From: Alphaproteobacteria bacterium WMHbin7
GTDB lineage: Bacteria; Pseudomonadota; Alphaproteobacteria; Rhodospirillales; WMHbin7
Reading direction: 5' to 3'
DNA: 64,000 bases
Assembly: GCA_002753155.1 (NCBI GenBank)
Contig: PDZW01000015.1
Location: 19,045 to 83,044, forward strand
Within the stretch, counting starts at the first letter, position 1, and every line of letters starts with the position of its first letter. The translations under genes and the position numbers were made by a program. Positions 41,697 through 52,100 of the stretch are shown here, one piece after another. The notes below the pieces were generated by a model, which was not told where the DNA came from, ran no database searches, and saw only the letters and a list, made by a program, of their open reading frames with translations.

Positions 41697-42947
41697 ATGC
41701 GTTTCTGGGCTTCACGTTTTCGAGCATATGCGGCTGTCATTCTGGGCCTTTTGGCCTTTGGGACGGATGTTTTTGCCCAAACCGCCCCGGCAGCCCAGGG
41801 CTTTCGGCTGGGCGATCATGGCCAGACGACAAGGCTTGTGCTCGATCTGACCCAGGAAGCCCCCTACCAAGTCCGCACCCTTGCCGGGCCGGATCGGATC
41901 GTCATCGACTTCCCGGGGCTGGAATGGCGCCTAGCCACCCCCCTTCCCAAGAAGGGGATGGGACTGATCAGGTCCGTATATAAGGAGGGGGGGCAGAGTC
42001 TTGTTCTGGAACTGACCCGCCCGGCCAAGCCAAGCAAGGTCTTTTACCTGGCACCCGCCCAGGGGACATCCTGGCGCTTTGTCATGGACCTGGAGCCTTC
42101 CAGCGCCAAGGAAAGCCCGAAGGCCGCCAGGGCCGATCTTCAATCCAAACCCGTTCAGGCCCCGACCTTGGGCGCCAAGCCCGGCGGCAAGCCGACAGCG
42201 TCAGCGTCAGCCTCCCCGTCCCCTGCACCTGCCAGCCCCCCCCCTGTGAAGGCGATTCCGGTGATCGCCCTCGATCCCGGCCATGGCGGAATCGATCCCG
42301 GCGCCATCGGCGCCAGCGGGGTCTATGAAAAAAACATTACCCTGGCCATGGCCCGCGAATTGAAAGAGCGCATCGAGGCCTCAGGACATTTCAAGGCCAT
42401 GCTGACGCGCGACCGCGATGTTTTCCTGAAGCTGCGTGATCGCGTGGCCAAGGCCCGTGCGGCGGGTGCTGACCTTTTCATCTCGCTGCATGCCGATGCC
42501 CATGGGAACGAGCAGCTTTCCGGCCTGTCGGTTTATACTTTGTCCGAAAAGGCATCGGACGCCGAGGCCGAGCTTCTGGCAGAAAAGGAAAACAAGGCCG
42601 ACCTGATTGCAGGCATCGACCTGTCCCACGAAGCACCCGAGGTTGCCAATATCCTGATCGATCTGGCCCAGCGCGAAACCATGAATCTGTCGGCCAGTTT
42701 CGCTGGAAAAACCGTGGCCGAGCTTGGCCGTCAGGTCAAGCTGCTCTCCAACACGCACCGCTTCGCAGGCTTTGCCGTTCTGAAGGCGCCGGACGTTCCT
42801 TCCGTGCTGCTTGAACTGGGCTATCTGTCCAACCCCCGCGAGGAACAGCTTTTGAAGACCGAGGCCTATCGGGCCAAACTGTCCCAGGCCGTCGTCAAGG
42901 CCCTCGACGCTTATTTCGATCAGCTTCGCAAGGCAGGTCCCCCATGA
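41697..42947 (+). CDS. amiC: N-acetylmuramoyl-L-alanine amidase with AMIN domain
   Basis: Periplasmic Zn hydrolase that splits septal peptidoglycan. 416 residues. Signal peptide 1-27 (VFAQ). AMIN domain about 35-145 (TRLVLDLTQEAPYQVRTLAG), Ala/Pro/Ser linker, Amidase_3 domain about 195-410 with zinc ligands in VIALDPGHGGIDPGAIG, the Glu of VYEKNITLAMA, His in LFISLHADAHGN, and catalytic Glu in VPSVLLELGYLSN. Overlaps mrcA by 4 nt, linking cell separation with wall synthesis. Confidence 0.93.
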   Translation: MRFWASRFRAYAAVILGLLAFGTDVFAQTAPAAQGFRLGDHGQTTRLVLDLTQEAPYQVRTLAGPDRIVIDFPGLEWRLATPLPKKGMGLIRSVYKEGGQSLVLELTRPAKPSKVFYLAPAQGTSWRFVMDLEPSSAKESPKAARADLQSKPVQAPTLGAKPGGKPTASASASPSPAPASPPPVKAIPVIALDPGHGGIDPGAIGASGVYEKNITLAMARELKERIEASGHFKAMLTRDRDVFLKLRDRVAKARAAGADLFISLHADAHGNEQLSGLSVYTLSEKASDAEAELLAEKENKADLIAGIDLSHEAPEVANILIDLAQRETMNLSASFAGKTVAELGRQVKLLSNTHRFAGFAVLKAPDVPSVLLELGYLSNPREEQLLKTEAYRAKLSQAVVKALDAYFDQLRKAGPP

Positions 42948-45397
42948 TCCGCCTGCTGCGCCTGCTGGGAATTCTGGTGCTGCTGGTGCTGCTGGGCGGC
43001 CTGATGGCCGGAGCGGGAGGGCTGGCCCTGTTCTATCATTATGGCCGCGGCCTGCCCGATTTCGCCCAGTTGGCCGATTATCAGCCCCCGGTATCAACCC
43101 GCATCCATGCCGGAGATGGGCGCCTACTGACCGAATATGCCATCGAGAAGCGGGCCTTCGTGCCCATCGGCGCCATTCCCAAACGGGTGATCGACGCCTT
43201 TCTGTCGGCCGAGGACAAAAGCTTCTACACCCATCCCGGCATCGATCCTTTGGGCATTCTGCGCGCCGTTGTGGTCAATGTGAAAAACATGGGAGGTGCT
43301 CGCCGCCCGGTTGGCGCCTCGACCATCACCCAGCAGGTCGCCAAGAATTTCCTGCTGACCAACGAAGTCTCGATCGAACGCAAGGTCAAGGAAATGATCC
43401 TGGCCTTCAGAATCGAACGCGCCTTCACCAAGGATCATATCCTCGAACTTTATATGAACGAGATCTATCTCGGCATCGGCGCCTATGGTGTTGCTGCGGC
43501 GGCGCTGCATTATTTCGACAAGCCGCTCGACGAACTGACCCTGGCCGAGGCGGCCTATCTGGCCGCCCTGCCCAAGGCGCCCAACAACTACCATCCCCAG
43601 CGCTTTCCCGATGCCGCCAAGTCACGGCGCGACTGGGTGCTTGAACGCATGCAAGAAGACGGCGTCATCAGCGCAACAGAAGCCGAGGCGGCAAAGGCCG
43701 AGCGCTTGGTCATGCGCCCCCGGCCCGACGACATCTATGTGCGAGGGGCCGACTGGTTTGCCGAGGAAGTGCGGCGCAGGCTGGCCAAAAGCTATGGCGA
43801 GACGACGCTTTACAAAGGGGGGCTTTCGGTCAGGACCAGCCTTGACCCCAGACTGCAAGTCATTGCCGACCGCGTGCTTCGCCAGGGCCTGATCTCTTAT
43901 GACCGCCGCCACGGATGGCGTGGCCCGCTGGGTCGTGTCCAACTGGGCGCAGACTGGACGACCCAACTGGCTCAGGTAGCACCTCCCGGCGGCATTGATC
44001 CCTGGGAAACCGCCATCGTGCTGGCCGTTGGCGAGAATTACGCCGATATCGGCCTGATCGACGGACAGCGCGGGCGCATTCCCTGGACAGAGTTGCACTG
44101 GGCGCGCCCCACTTTGGAAGAACAGGAAGTGGGGCCTTCCCCCAAACGGGCCTCTGACGTGGTGAAACCGGGCGATGTGGTGGCGGTCGAGCCGGTCAGG
44201 GCCAGCGCCGACGGCACGGCCTATCCCGCCCGCAGCTTTGCGCTGCGCCAGCCCCCAAAGATCGAGGGGGCTCTGGTTGCCATGGACCCCCATACCGGGC
44301 GCGTGCTGGCACTTTCGGGCGGATTCGCCTATGCCCGCAGCCAGTTCAACCGGGCCACCCAGGCCATGCGCCAACCCGGCTCTTCCTTCAAGCCCTTCAT
44401 CTATCTGGCCGCACTCGATGCCGGCTATTCCCCCTCGAGCCTGATTCTCGACGCGCCCTTCGTGATGGAACAGGCCCCGGGCCTTCCCAAATGGAAGCCG
44501 CAAAATTACACGGGCGAGTTCTACGGCCCCTCGACCATGCGGACCGGCATCGAGAAATCCCGAAATCTGATGACCGTGCGCCTGGCCCAGGCCATCGGCA
44601 TGGACAAGGTTGCCGATTACGCCCAGCGCTTCGGCATCACCCCCAATCTGCAGCCGGTTCTGTCGATGGCGCTGGGAGCGGGCGAGACCACGGTGCTCAA
44701 TCTGACCAGCGCTTATGCCATGATCGTCAACGGCGGGCGGCGCATCATTCCCTCGCTGATCGACCGCGTTCAGGACCGCAACGGCAAAACCGTCTACCGG
44801 CACGACAATCGGCGTTGCGATGGCTGTCAGGCCGCCTTCTGGACCAATCAGCCCCCCCCGGTCATTCCCGACTCGCGCGAATTCGTCACTGATCCCTTAA
44901 GCGCTTACCAGATGATCTCGATGCTGCAAGGGGTGGTCGAACGCGGCACGGGCACCATCGTCGCCCAGGTCGGAAAGCCCCTGGCGGGCAAGACCGGCAC
45001 CTCCAACGATTTCCGGGACGCCTGGTTCATGGGCTTTTCGCCCGATTTCGTGGTGGGCGTCTTTACGGGCTTCGACGATCCGCTGACCCTTGGCAAAAAG
45101 GAGACCGGCTCGGCCGTGGCGGCCCCCATCTTTCGCGATTTCATGAAGGAAGCGCTTTCCGACAAGCCCGCCACACCTTTCCGCATTCCCCCCGGCATTC
45201 GCCTGGTCCGCGTCAGCCACGCCACGGGACGCCCGGCTGCGCCGGGAGAAAAAGACGCCATTCTGGAGGCTTTCAAGCCCGATCAGGCGCCCGGCGCCGA
45301 AGGCAGCGTTCTGGAAGGAGTCGGCATGGCGCCCATGGAGGGCGAAATTCACGAGGACAACAGTTCCGCAACGCCAACGGCTGGCGGGTTGTATTAA
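42944..45397 (+). CDS. mrcA: Penicillin-binding protein 1A
   Basis: Bifunctional transglycosylase/transpeptidase. 817 residues. N-terminal TM helix (about 5-30). GT51 domain: SAEDKSFYTHPGIDPLGI, GASTITQQVAKNFLL, KVKEMILAFRIERAFTKDHI, and LELYMNEIYLGIGAYGVAAA. Transpeptidase: SxxK in RQPGSSFKPFIYLAAL, SxN in EKSRNLMTV, and KTG in LAGKTGTSNDFRDAWFMG. All catalytic motifs are intact. ATG overlaps the amiC stop. Confidence 0.97.
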   Translation: MIRLLRLLGILVLLVLLGGLMAGAGGLALFYHYGRGLPDFAQLADYQPPVSTRIHAGDGRLLTEYAIEKRAFVPIGAIPKRVIDAFLSAEDKSFYTHPGIDPLGILRAVVVNVKNMGGARRPVGASTITQQVAKNFLLTNEVSIERKVKEMILAFRIERAFTKDHILELYMNEIYLGIGAYGVAAAALHYFDKPLDELTLAEAAYLAALPKAPNNYHPQRFPDAAKSRRDWVLERMQEDGVISATEAEAAKAERLVMRPRPDDIYVRGADWFAEEVRRRLAKSYGETTLYKGGLSVRTSLDPRLQVIADRVLRQGLISYDRRHGWRGPLGRVQLGADWTTQLAQVAPPGGIDPWETAIVLAVGENYADIGLIDGQRGRIPWTELHWARPTLEEQEVGPSPKRASDVVKPGDVVAVEPVRASADGTAYPARSFALRQPPKIEGALVAMDPHTGRVLALSGGFAYARSQFNRATQAMRQPGSSFKPFIYLAALDAGYSPSSLILDAPFVMEQAPGLPKWKPQNYTGEFYGPSTMRTGIEKSRNLMTVRLAQAIGMDKVADYAQRFGITPNLQPVLSMALGAGETTVLNLTSAYAMIVNGGRRIIPSLIDRVQDRNGKTVYRHDNRRCDGCQAAFWTNQPPPVIPDSREFVTDPLSAYQMISMLQGVVERGTGTIVAQVGKPLAGKTGTSNDFRDAWFMGFSPDFVVGVFTGFDDPLTLGKKETGSAVAAPIFRDFMKEALSDKPATPFRIPPGIRLVRVSHATGRPAAPGEKDAILEAFKPDQAPGAEGSVLEGVGMAPMEGEIHEDNSSATPTAGGLY

Positions 45398-45424
45398 GTC
45401 CGTAGCTTTGTTATACCCCCCAGC

Positions 45425-46532
45425 ATGAAAGCCGAAACCGAAGCCCTGGCCCAAAAGATTCAGCAGTCGATGGCACTGCTGAGGAGGCATCTTTGACTGG
45501 GATCAAGCCGTCCGTCGTCTGGAAGAACTGAACGCTTCCGCCGAAGACCCCGCCCTTTGGAACGATGCGGCCAAGGCGCAGAAAATCTTGCGCGAACGCA
45601 CGCGCCTGGAAACCTCGATCAAGGGCTGTCTTGCCATCGAAACCGAACTGGCCGACCAGTTGGGCATGATCGAACTGGCCGAGGCCGAGGGCGATGAGAC
45701 GCTGGTGGCCGACGCCGAAGCACAACTGGCCGCCCTGGCCGCTTCGGCGCGCCAGAAAGAGCTGGAAGCGCTGCTGTCCGGCGAGGCCGACGGCAACGAC
45801 TGCTATCTTGAGGTCCATGCCGGAGCCGGTGGCACCGAAGCCCAGGACTGGGCCGAAATTCTGGCCCGCATGTATACCCGCTGGGCGGAAAAGCATGGCT
45901 ATAAGGTCGAGTGGATAGAAGAGAGTGCGGGCGAAGAGGCCGGGCTTAAATCAGCCACCTTCAAAATCATCGGCCCCAACGCCTATGGCTGGCTGAAGAC
46001 GGAATCGGGCGTCCATCGTCTGGTCCGCATCTCGCCCTTCGATTCCAACGCCCGGCGCCATACCAGCTTCTCCTCGATCTGGATCTATCCCGTCATCGAC
46101 GACACGATCGAAGTGAACATCCTGGAAAAGGACTGCCGCATCGATACCTACCGCGCCTCAGGCGCGGGCGGGCAGCATGTCAATAAAACCGACTCGGCCA
46201 TTCGCATCACGCATATGCCGACCGGCATCGTGGTCAGTTGCCAGACCGACCGCTCGCAGCATCGCAACCGGGCCATGGCCTGGGACATGCTGCGCGCCCG
46301 CATCTACGAGCAGGAACTGCAAAAGCGCGAAGCCGCCGCCCAGGCCCAGGCGGACGCCAAGTCCGATATCGGCTGGGGCCATCAGATCCGCTCTTACGTT
46401 CTGCAGCCCTATCAAATGGTCAAAGACCTGCGCACCAATGTCGAAACCAGCGACACGGCGGGCGTACTGGATGGCGATCTCGACCGCTTCATGGCGGCCT
46501 CGCTGGCTTCCCGCTTGGGTGGCGGCGAATAG
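45425..46532 (+). CDS. prfB: Peptide chain release factor 2, programmed +1 frameshift
   Basis: Recognises UGA and UAA. The product needs a +1 shift: frame 0 runs ATG 45425 to CTT 45491-45493 and hits TGA at 45494-45496; skipping T45494 continues with GAC TGG GAT to 46532, giving 368 residues. The shift site has the classical elements: internal Shine-Dalgarno AGGAGG (45482-45487), a 3-nt spacer, CTT-TGA-C. Protein motifs: SPF anticodon-like tripeptide ([15 protein letters not shown]) and catalytic GGQ ([19 protein letters not shown]). Low RF2 favours shifting, so the gene is autoregulated. Confidence 0.97.
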
Positions 46533-46534
46533 CC

Positions 46535-47305
46535 ATGACCACCATCCTCGGCCACCATATTCATGGGGCGGGGGACAACACCGTCATTCTGATTCATGAA
46601 TGGCTGGGCAATCACGAAAACTGGCAGGACATGCGCCATTACCTGCCGCTCGACGGCATGCGTTGGGTGGTTGTGGACCTGCGCGGCTATGGCTGGTCGA
46701 AGAATATCGAAGGCGTCTACAGCCTTGAGGAAGCGGCAAGCGACATCGCCACCCTGGCCCAGCATCTGGGCGCCAAACGCATGCATCTGGCTGGGCATTC
46801 GATGGGCGGGCTGGTGGCCCAAGCCGTTGCGGCCAAACATCCAGGCCGGGTCAAAAGCCTCGGCCTGATCTGTTCCGTTCCCGCATCGGGCTTTCCCGCC
46901 GACGCCCCCACGAAGGAGCATATGCAAAGCCTGCTGGTCAATCCGGTGCGGCTGGGGCAAGCCATTCGCGACCGCACGGGACACCGCCTGGGAGAGGGAT
47001 GGGTCATGCGCAAGGCGCATCTGGCGAGGCGCGCCGGTCTTAAATCCGCCATGTCGGCCTATCTGTCCATGTTTACCGAAAGCGACATCACGGCTGGCGT
47101 GACCGGGCTTGATCTGCCGGTGCGTCTGATTGCGGGCGCATACGATCTGCCCTTCTACCGCCTGCCCTCCCTAAGGCCTCTGTTCGAGGCCTGGTATCCC
47201 CGCCTGGAGACGGTGGAGATTCTGGAAGCCGGTCATTATCCCATGCTGGAAACACCGGCGCGCCTGGCAGCCCTCTTGGAAGATTGGGTCCGGCGGCATT
47301 CCTGA
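46535..47305 (+). CDS. Alpha/beta hydrolase
   Basis: 256 residues, ATG 2 nt after the prfB stop. Motifs: oxyanion region LIHEWLGNHENWQDM, VVDLRGYGWS, nucleophile Ser in MHLAGHSMGGLVAQAVA, acid near LIAGAYDLPF, catalytic His in ILEAGHYPMLETP. General esterase/lipase-like fold of the YbfF/BioH type. Substrate unknown. Confidence 0.88.
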   Translation: MTTILGHHIHGAGDNTVILIHEWLGNHENWQDMRHYLPLDGMRWVVVDLRGYGWSKNIEGVYSLEEAASDIATLAQHLGAKRMHLAGHSMGGLVAQAVAAKHPGRVKSLGLICSVPASGFPADAPTKEHMQSLLVNPVRLGQAIRDRTGHRLGEGWVMRKAHLARRAGLKSAMSAYLSMFTESDITAGVTGLDLPVRLIAGAYDLPFYRLPSLRPLFEAWYPRLETVEILEAGHYPMLETPARLAALLEDWVRRHS

Positions 47306-47312
47306 CGTCCCC

Positions 47313-47340
47313 TTGCAAATTATCTCGATATTGATATAAT
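47313..47340 (+). promoter_or_regulatory. Promoter and operator of the HigBA-type pair
   Basis: TTGCAA (47313-47318), 16 bp, perfect TATAAT (47335-47340). The 20-bp stretch 47320-47339 (TTATCTCGATATTGATATAA) is an imperfect palindrome, 16 of 20 positions symmetric, overlapping spacer and -10, as expected for antitoxin autorepression. The predicted start site falls within 1-2 nt of the ATG at 47349, so the mRNA may be leaderless. Confidence 0.7.
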
Positions 47341-47348
47341 TGTTTGCT

Positions 47349-47678
47349 ATGAAGCCTCTGATATGGCTTGGCAACAGCCTAAAGACGGTTTCAGCCTTCG
47401 AGCCGGTTGCACGGCGCGAAGCGGGTTATCAGTTGCATCGACTCCAGGAGGGCAAGGACCCTTCTGACTGGAAGCCAATGTCATCAGTGGGGCTTGGGGT
47501 GCGCGAGATTCGTATTCATACGGGCAGGGCCTATCGCCTGCTCTATGTCGCAAAATTCCGCGAGGGAATTTACGTTCTTCACGCCTTCGAAAAGAAGACC
47601 ATGAAAACCCCTGCAGCCGATATCGATCTGGCGGCAAGGCGATTCAAGGCGATTGCGGCAAAGGATGGTGGTGCATGA
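47349..47678 (+). CDS. HigB/RelE-superfamily toxin (Gp49-like)
   Basis: 109 residues from the ATG at 47349. Typical Gp49/DUF891 layout: AGYQLHRLQEGKDPSDWKPM, GVREIRIHTGRAYRLLYVAK, and GIYVLHAFEKKTMKTP followed by DIDLAARRF. Proteins of this family cleave mRNA on the ribosome. Toxin precedes antitoxin, the HigBA order. Overlaps the antitoxin gene by 4 nt. Confidence 0.88.
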   Translation: MKPLIWLGNSLKTVSAFEPVARREAGYQLHRLQEGKDPSDWKPMSSVGLGVREIRIHTGRAYRLLYVAKFREGIYVLHAFEKKTMKTPAADIDLAARRFKAIAAKDGGA

Positions 47679-47968
47679 CGCGGATCAGAATGGAGAAATC
47701 GAAAGGCAATGTGTTTGCCGATCTGGGATTCGACGCCGAGGAGTCTCAAAATCTGAAACTTCGTGCCGAGCTGATGAGCCGGATAGAAACCGCCGTCGCC
47801 AAAACCGGCCTCACCCAACAAGCTGCGGCAAGGCTTCTGGGAATTACGCAGCCGCGGCTGAATGCCTTGATGAAGGGAAAAATCGGCGATTTCTCACTGG
47901 ATGCGCTGGTTGTTCTGATGTCGCGCATTGGTCTTCAGGTCACCATGAAAGTCAGGAAGGCGGCCTAA
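47675..47968 (+). CDS. XRE/HTH antitoxin (HigA-like)
   Basis: 97 residues. Helix-turn-helix in KTGLTQQAAARLLGITQPRL followed by NALMKGKIGDFSLDALV, the HTH_37 type that pairs with Gp49-like toxins. The N-terminal 30 residues are charged and probably bind the toxin. Its 3' end overlaps the convergent pseudouridine synthase gene by 17 nt. Confidence 0.88.
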   Translation: MTRIRMEKSKGNVFADLGFDAEESQNLKLRAELMSRIETAVAKTGLTQQAAARLLGITQPRLNALMKGKIGDFSLDALVVLMSRIGLQVTMKVRKAA

Positions 47969-48650
47969 ATCCGCACGCCGTGAGCGCCGCCAGCATATGC
48001 TTGGGCGGAGGGGCTTCGACCTCTGTCGGGGGTGATTCGGATTTGAAGGGAATCACCACCTTCCTGGCATGCAGATGCAAAGGATGGGCGGGCTTGGGCG
48101 TTGGCCCGTAGACCGGATCGCCCAGCACCGGACAACCGATATGCGCCGCATGAACGCGGATTTGATGGGTCCGCCCGGTATGGGGGGTGAATTCGATCCA
48201 GGAGACGGTGCCGATATCGGGAAGCTCTCCCGTGCCCAGGACCTGCCAGTCGGTGACCGCCCTTTGGCCCGCCGTTTGATCGACCACCATTTTCCAGCCC
48301 TGCTTGGGTGTCAGCTTCGACAGCGGCGCATCGATGGTGCCCTGATCGGCGGGGGGGGCTCCCACCACGATCGCCCAATAGGTCTTGCCGATGCGGCCCT
48401 GCTGAAACAGCTTGCCCAGCTTGGCCAGGGTTTTGCGGTGGCGCCCCAGAATCAGGCAGCCCGAAGTGTCGCGGTCCAGGCGGTGCGCCAGGGCGGGCGG
48501 GCGGGGCAGACCAAAGGTCAGCATGGAAAAGAAATGCTCAAGGCACACGCCGCCCCCCGGCCCCGGATGCACGGGCAGGCCCGCCGGTTTGTCCAGCACG
48601 ATGAAATTGGTGTCGCGGTAAAGAACGCGGGCTAGAATGTCGTCGCTCAT
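47952..48650 (-). CDS. RluA-family RNA pseudouridine synthase
   Basis: 232 residues, no S4 domain. Catalytic Asp in ALAHRLDRDTSGCLILGR (motif HRLDRDTSG); FIVLDKPAGLPVHPG near the N terminus; EFTPHTGRTHQIRVHAAHIG; and GCPVLGDPVYG. Closest in layout to RluA/RluC-like enzymes; target position in tRNA or rRNA cannot be decided. Confidence 0.92.
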   Translation of the reverse strand: MSDDILARVLYRDTNFIVLDKPAGLPVHPGPGGGVCLEHFFSMLTFGLPRPPALAHRLDRDTSGCLILGRHRKTLAKLGKLFQQGRIGKTYWAIVVGAPPADQGTIDAPLSKLTPKQGWKMVVDQTAGQRAVTDWQVLGTGELPDIGTVSWIEFTPHTGRTHQIRVHAAHIGCPVLGDPVYGPTPKPAHPLHLHARKVVIPFKSESPPTEVEAPPPKHMLAALTACGFRPPS

Positions 48651-48694
48651 GGCAGGACATGATATATCACGAGAAGGACCGAGGAGGGCAAGGA

Positions 48695-49111
48695 ATGCCG
48701 TGCATCTATGTGGCGAAAAGCAAGGACTTGGGGGAATGGGGCAGCGATGTCGGTCTGACCGAGCATCTTTACCGGCTGGGCGTTCACGAAGGATCGCCCG
48801 AGGAGGCCCTGGCGGCCATCAACCAGGAGAAGCTTTGCGGAAAATCCGACTGGGTGCTTCTCAAGTCGGAAAGCTTTGAGGACATGCCCGACGAAAACGC
48901 CCTGATCGAACGGCTGGCTCGCAAGGAAAAGCTGGTCGATCCCAAAATCTATCCCGGCATCCGCAATGCCACAGGCATTTTCAAGGTCAAGATCCTCAAT
49001 GTCGAGAACAGCATCCTGGTCAAGGAGGCGCTGGAGGGCAAGGCCCCCAAGATCAAGAAGGCAAAGCCCGCCGAGATCGGGGCCTATCTGCTGACGAATG
49101 CGCTTAAATAG
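48695..49111 (+). CDS. Conserved hypothetical protein, basic C terminus
   Basis: 138 residues from the ATG at 48695 (GAGGAGG upstream; an earlier ATG at 48659 lacks a site and overlaps the divergent promoter). N-terminal IYVAKSKDLGEWGSDVG, which looks like a GIY-YIG-type first strand (compare YVAKS/YLG) but lacks the YIG arginine motif, then EHLYRLGVHEGSPEEALAAI and a Lys-rich region KAPKIKKAKPAEIG. No recognised function. It overlaps the convergent RND gene by 8 nt. Confidence 0.65.
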   Translation: MPCIYVAKSKDLGEWGSDVGLTEHLYRLGVHEGSPEEALAAINQEKLCGKSDWVLLKSESFEDMPDENALIERLARKEKLVDPKIYPGIRNATGIFKVKILNVENSILVKEALEGKAPKIKKAKPAEIGAYLLTNALK

Positions 49112-52100
49112 ACTTTCGCTCGGCCGCCACGTAGGTGTAGATCACCGGCAGCACAAAAAGCGTAAACAGTGTGCCGATGCTCATGCCCGCCACGATGACA
49201 ATGGCGATCGACAGGCGGCTGGCAGCACCCGCCCCACTGGCCGATAGCAAGGGAATCAACCCCAGCACCATGGCCGCCGTGGTCATTAGAATCGGGCGCA
49301 GGCGCAGGGCGGCGGCGGCCTGGACGGCCTGAATACGGTCCATGCCCTCACTCACCTGCTTGGCGCGGGCCACCTCGCAGATCAGAATGCCGTGCTTGCT
49401 GATCAGGCCGATCAGCGTCACCAACCCCACCTGGGTATAGATGTTCATGCTGGTGACGCCGAGTGCCAGGGGAATCAGGGCGCCGCAAACCGACAGCGGC
49501 ACAGCCACCAGAATCACCAAGGGATCGCGAAAGCTCTCGAACTGGGCGGCCAGCACCAGAAAAATCACCACCAGGGCGAAGAAGAAGGTGAAGATCAGCG
49601 CACTGCCTTCCTGGTAATACTGGCGCGACTGGCCTGCATGGTTAAAGCTCATATCCTTGGGCAGAGTCTCTGCCGCCGCCTTGGCCAGAAAGTCGAGCGC
49701 CGTGCCCAGCGACACGCCGGGCATGGGAAAGGCCTGAAGCGTTACCGAATTCATCTGATTGAATTGGCTGAGCGTGACTGGCCGCACCTCATGCTTCATG
49801 GTCACCAGACTGGACAGCGGAACAGCCTCGCCCTTGGCGGTTTTGACATAGAACCGGCCCAGCGCCTCGGGATTCATGCGAAAATCCCGACCCACCTGGG
49901 GAATGACCTGATAGCTGCGCCCTTCCAGATTGATCAGATTGACATAATTACCGCCGGTCAGCGTGGCGAAAGCCTCGCCGATGGCTTGCATGGTGATGCC
50001 ATAAGCGCCCGCCTTGTCGCGGTCGATCTCGATGATGGTTTGCGGGCTTTCCACCTTGAGATCCAGATCAACGAAGGCGAACAGCCCGCTGGCCTTGGCC
50101 TTGGCGAACAAGTCGCCCGAGACCTCGGCCAAACTGCGCCAATCGGATGTCGAGGTGACGACGAACTGAACCGGCAAACCATCGGAACCGGGCAAGGGCG
50201 GCAATCCGAAAGCCGAACCCTTGATGCCGGATATCCCGTTGATGCCTTGCTGAATCTCGGGAACTAACTCTTTCTGCCCGCGCTCGCGCAGGTCCCAGGG
50301 TTTCAGAATGGCGGCGGCAAAACCGCCCGAACGCGAAGGCCAGCCGTTGATGGTGAAAACGCTGCCCGCCTCGGGCGGGGCGGCCAGCACCTTGTCCAAT
50401 TGGCGCGAGAAGGTTTCCATATAATCGAGATTGGCGCTGGGCGGCCCCTGATAAGCCACCATGACGGCCCCTTTGTCCTCTTCTGGCGCCAGTTCGGAGG
50501 GAACCGCCATGAATAGGGGCCCCAAACTGATCAGCACGAGACCGGCAAAAACCAGCATGACTGGGCGATCAGCCAATGTTCCTGCCAAGAGGCGGCTGTA
50601 GAAATTCTGCACCTTGTCGAACAGGGCATCAACACGAGCGGCAAATCCCTTGTCGGTAACGCCATGCTTTAGAATGCGCGAGCACATCATGGGCGACAAT
50701 GTCAGCGCCACGATGCCCGATACGATCACAGCGCCTGCCAGAGTAAAGGCGAATTCCTTGAACAGAGCGCCCGTAAGGCCGCCCATGAAGGCGATGGGGG
50801 CGTAGACCGAAGCCAGGGTCAGGGTCATGGCAATGACGGGGCCGGAGATTTCACGCGTACCTTTCAGCGCTGCATCCAGGGGGGTCATCCCTTCCTCGAT
50901 ATGCCGATGCACGTTCTCGACCACAACGATGGCGTCATCGACCACTAGGCCGATGGCCAGCACCATGGCAAGCAAGGTGAGAAGATTGATCGAATAGCCG
51001 AGCGAGAGCATGAACAGAGCGGCGCCGATCAGCGACAGGGGCACGGTTACCACCGGAATGGCCACCGCCCTGGCCGAGCCCATGAACAAAAAGATGACGC
51101 CAACTACGATCACCGTCGCCTCGATCAAGGTCTTCACCACCTCCCAGATGGCCGAGCGGATGAAGACGGTGCTGTCATAGGCAATTTCTGCGGTCATGCC
51201 CTCGGGCAGCTCCTGCTCTATTCCAGGAAGTGTTGCGCGAACACCGCTAACGGCATCCAGGGGATTGGCCCCGGGCTGTAGATTGACGCCGATGAAGACG
51301 GCCTTTTTGCCATTCACATAGACCGAGGCATCCTCGTATTCCGGCCCCAGTTCCACCTTGGCGATATCGCCAAGGCGAACCAGCCTTGCCCCTTCGCCTC
51401 GAATGACCAGGGACTTGAACTCGTCGACATTCTTAAGATCGGTCTTGGCTTGCGTTCCGATGACATCGAACCCGCCCTTGGAACTGCCCGCCGCCGACAG
51501 AAAATTATTGCTAGTCAGTGCTTGCTTGATCTCGCCTGGGCTGACGCCGTACTGAGCCATGCGCTCGGGGTCCAGCCAGACGCGCATCGAGTATTTCTGC
51601 CCGCCCAATAATTCCGGATTGGCCACGCCAGCCACGGTTGCCAGTTTGGGCTGCACGGTTCGGCTGACATAATCGGTGATTTGCTGGGGCGTGTGGCTGG
51701 TCGATGAAAAGGCCAGATACATGGCGGCAAACGCCTCGCCCGTCGTTTTCTTGATGACGGGATCGTTAATGCCGCGCGGCAGAAGGGCGCGCACCTCGCC
51801 CACCTTGCTCATCACCTCGGTCATGGCTTCGCCAGGATCGTCATTCAGGCGCACGAACACCTTGACCTCGCTGCTGCCCAGCGCCGAGGACGAGGTCAGA
51901 TAATCGATGCCCTTCGATGAGGCCACGACTTTTTGAATAGGGTCGGTAACAAAGCCCTGCATCAGGTCGGCATCGGCGCCTGGATAGGTCGTGGTGACGG
52001 TGATCACCGTATTGCTCATCTGGGGATATTGCCGAACCGGCAACATGAACAACGCACGCAGACCCAGTGCCAGAATGAGCAGGCTGATCACGCTGGCCAA

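Noticed and set aside
43622..44803. 393-codon minus-strand frame within mrcA
   Set aside because: Antisense to the transpeptidase domain, with composition typical of a mirrored frame.
48659..49111. GIY-YIG nuclease reading of the 138-residue hypothetical
   Set aside because: Only a loose YVAKS match at the N terminus; the catalytic Arg and Glu pattern of the family is not evident.
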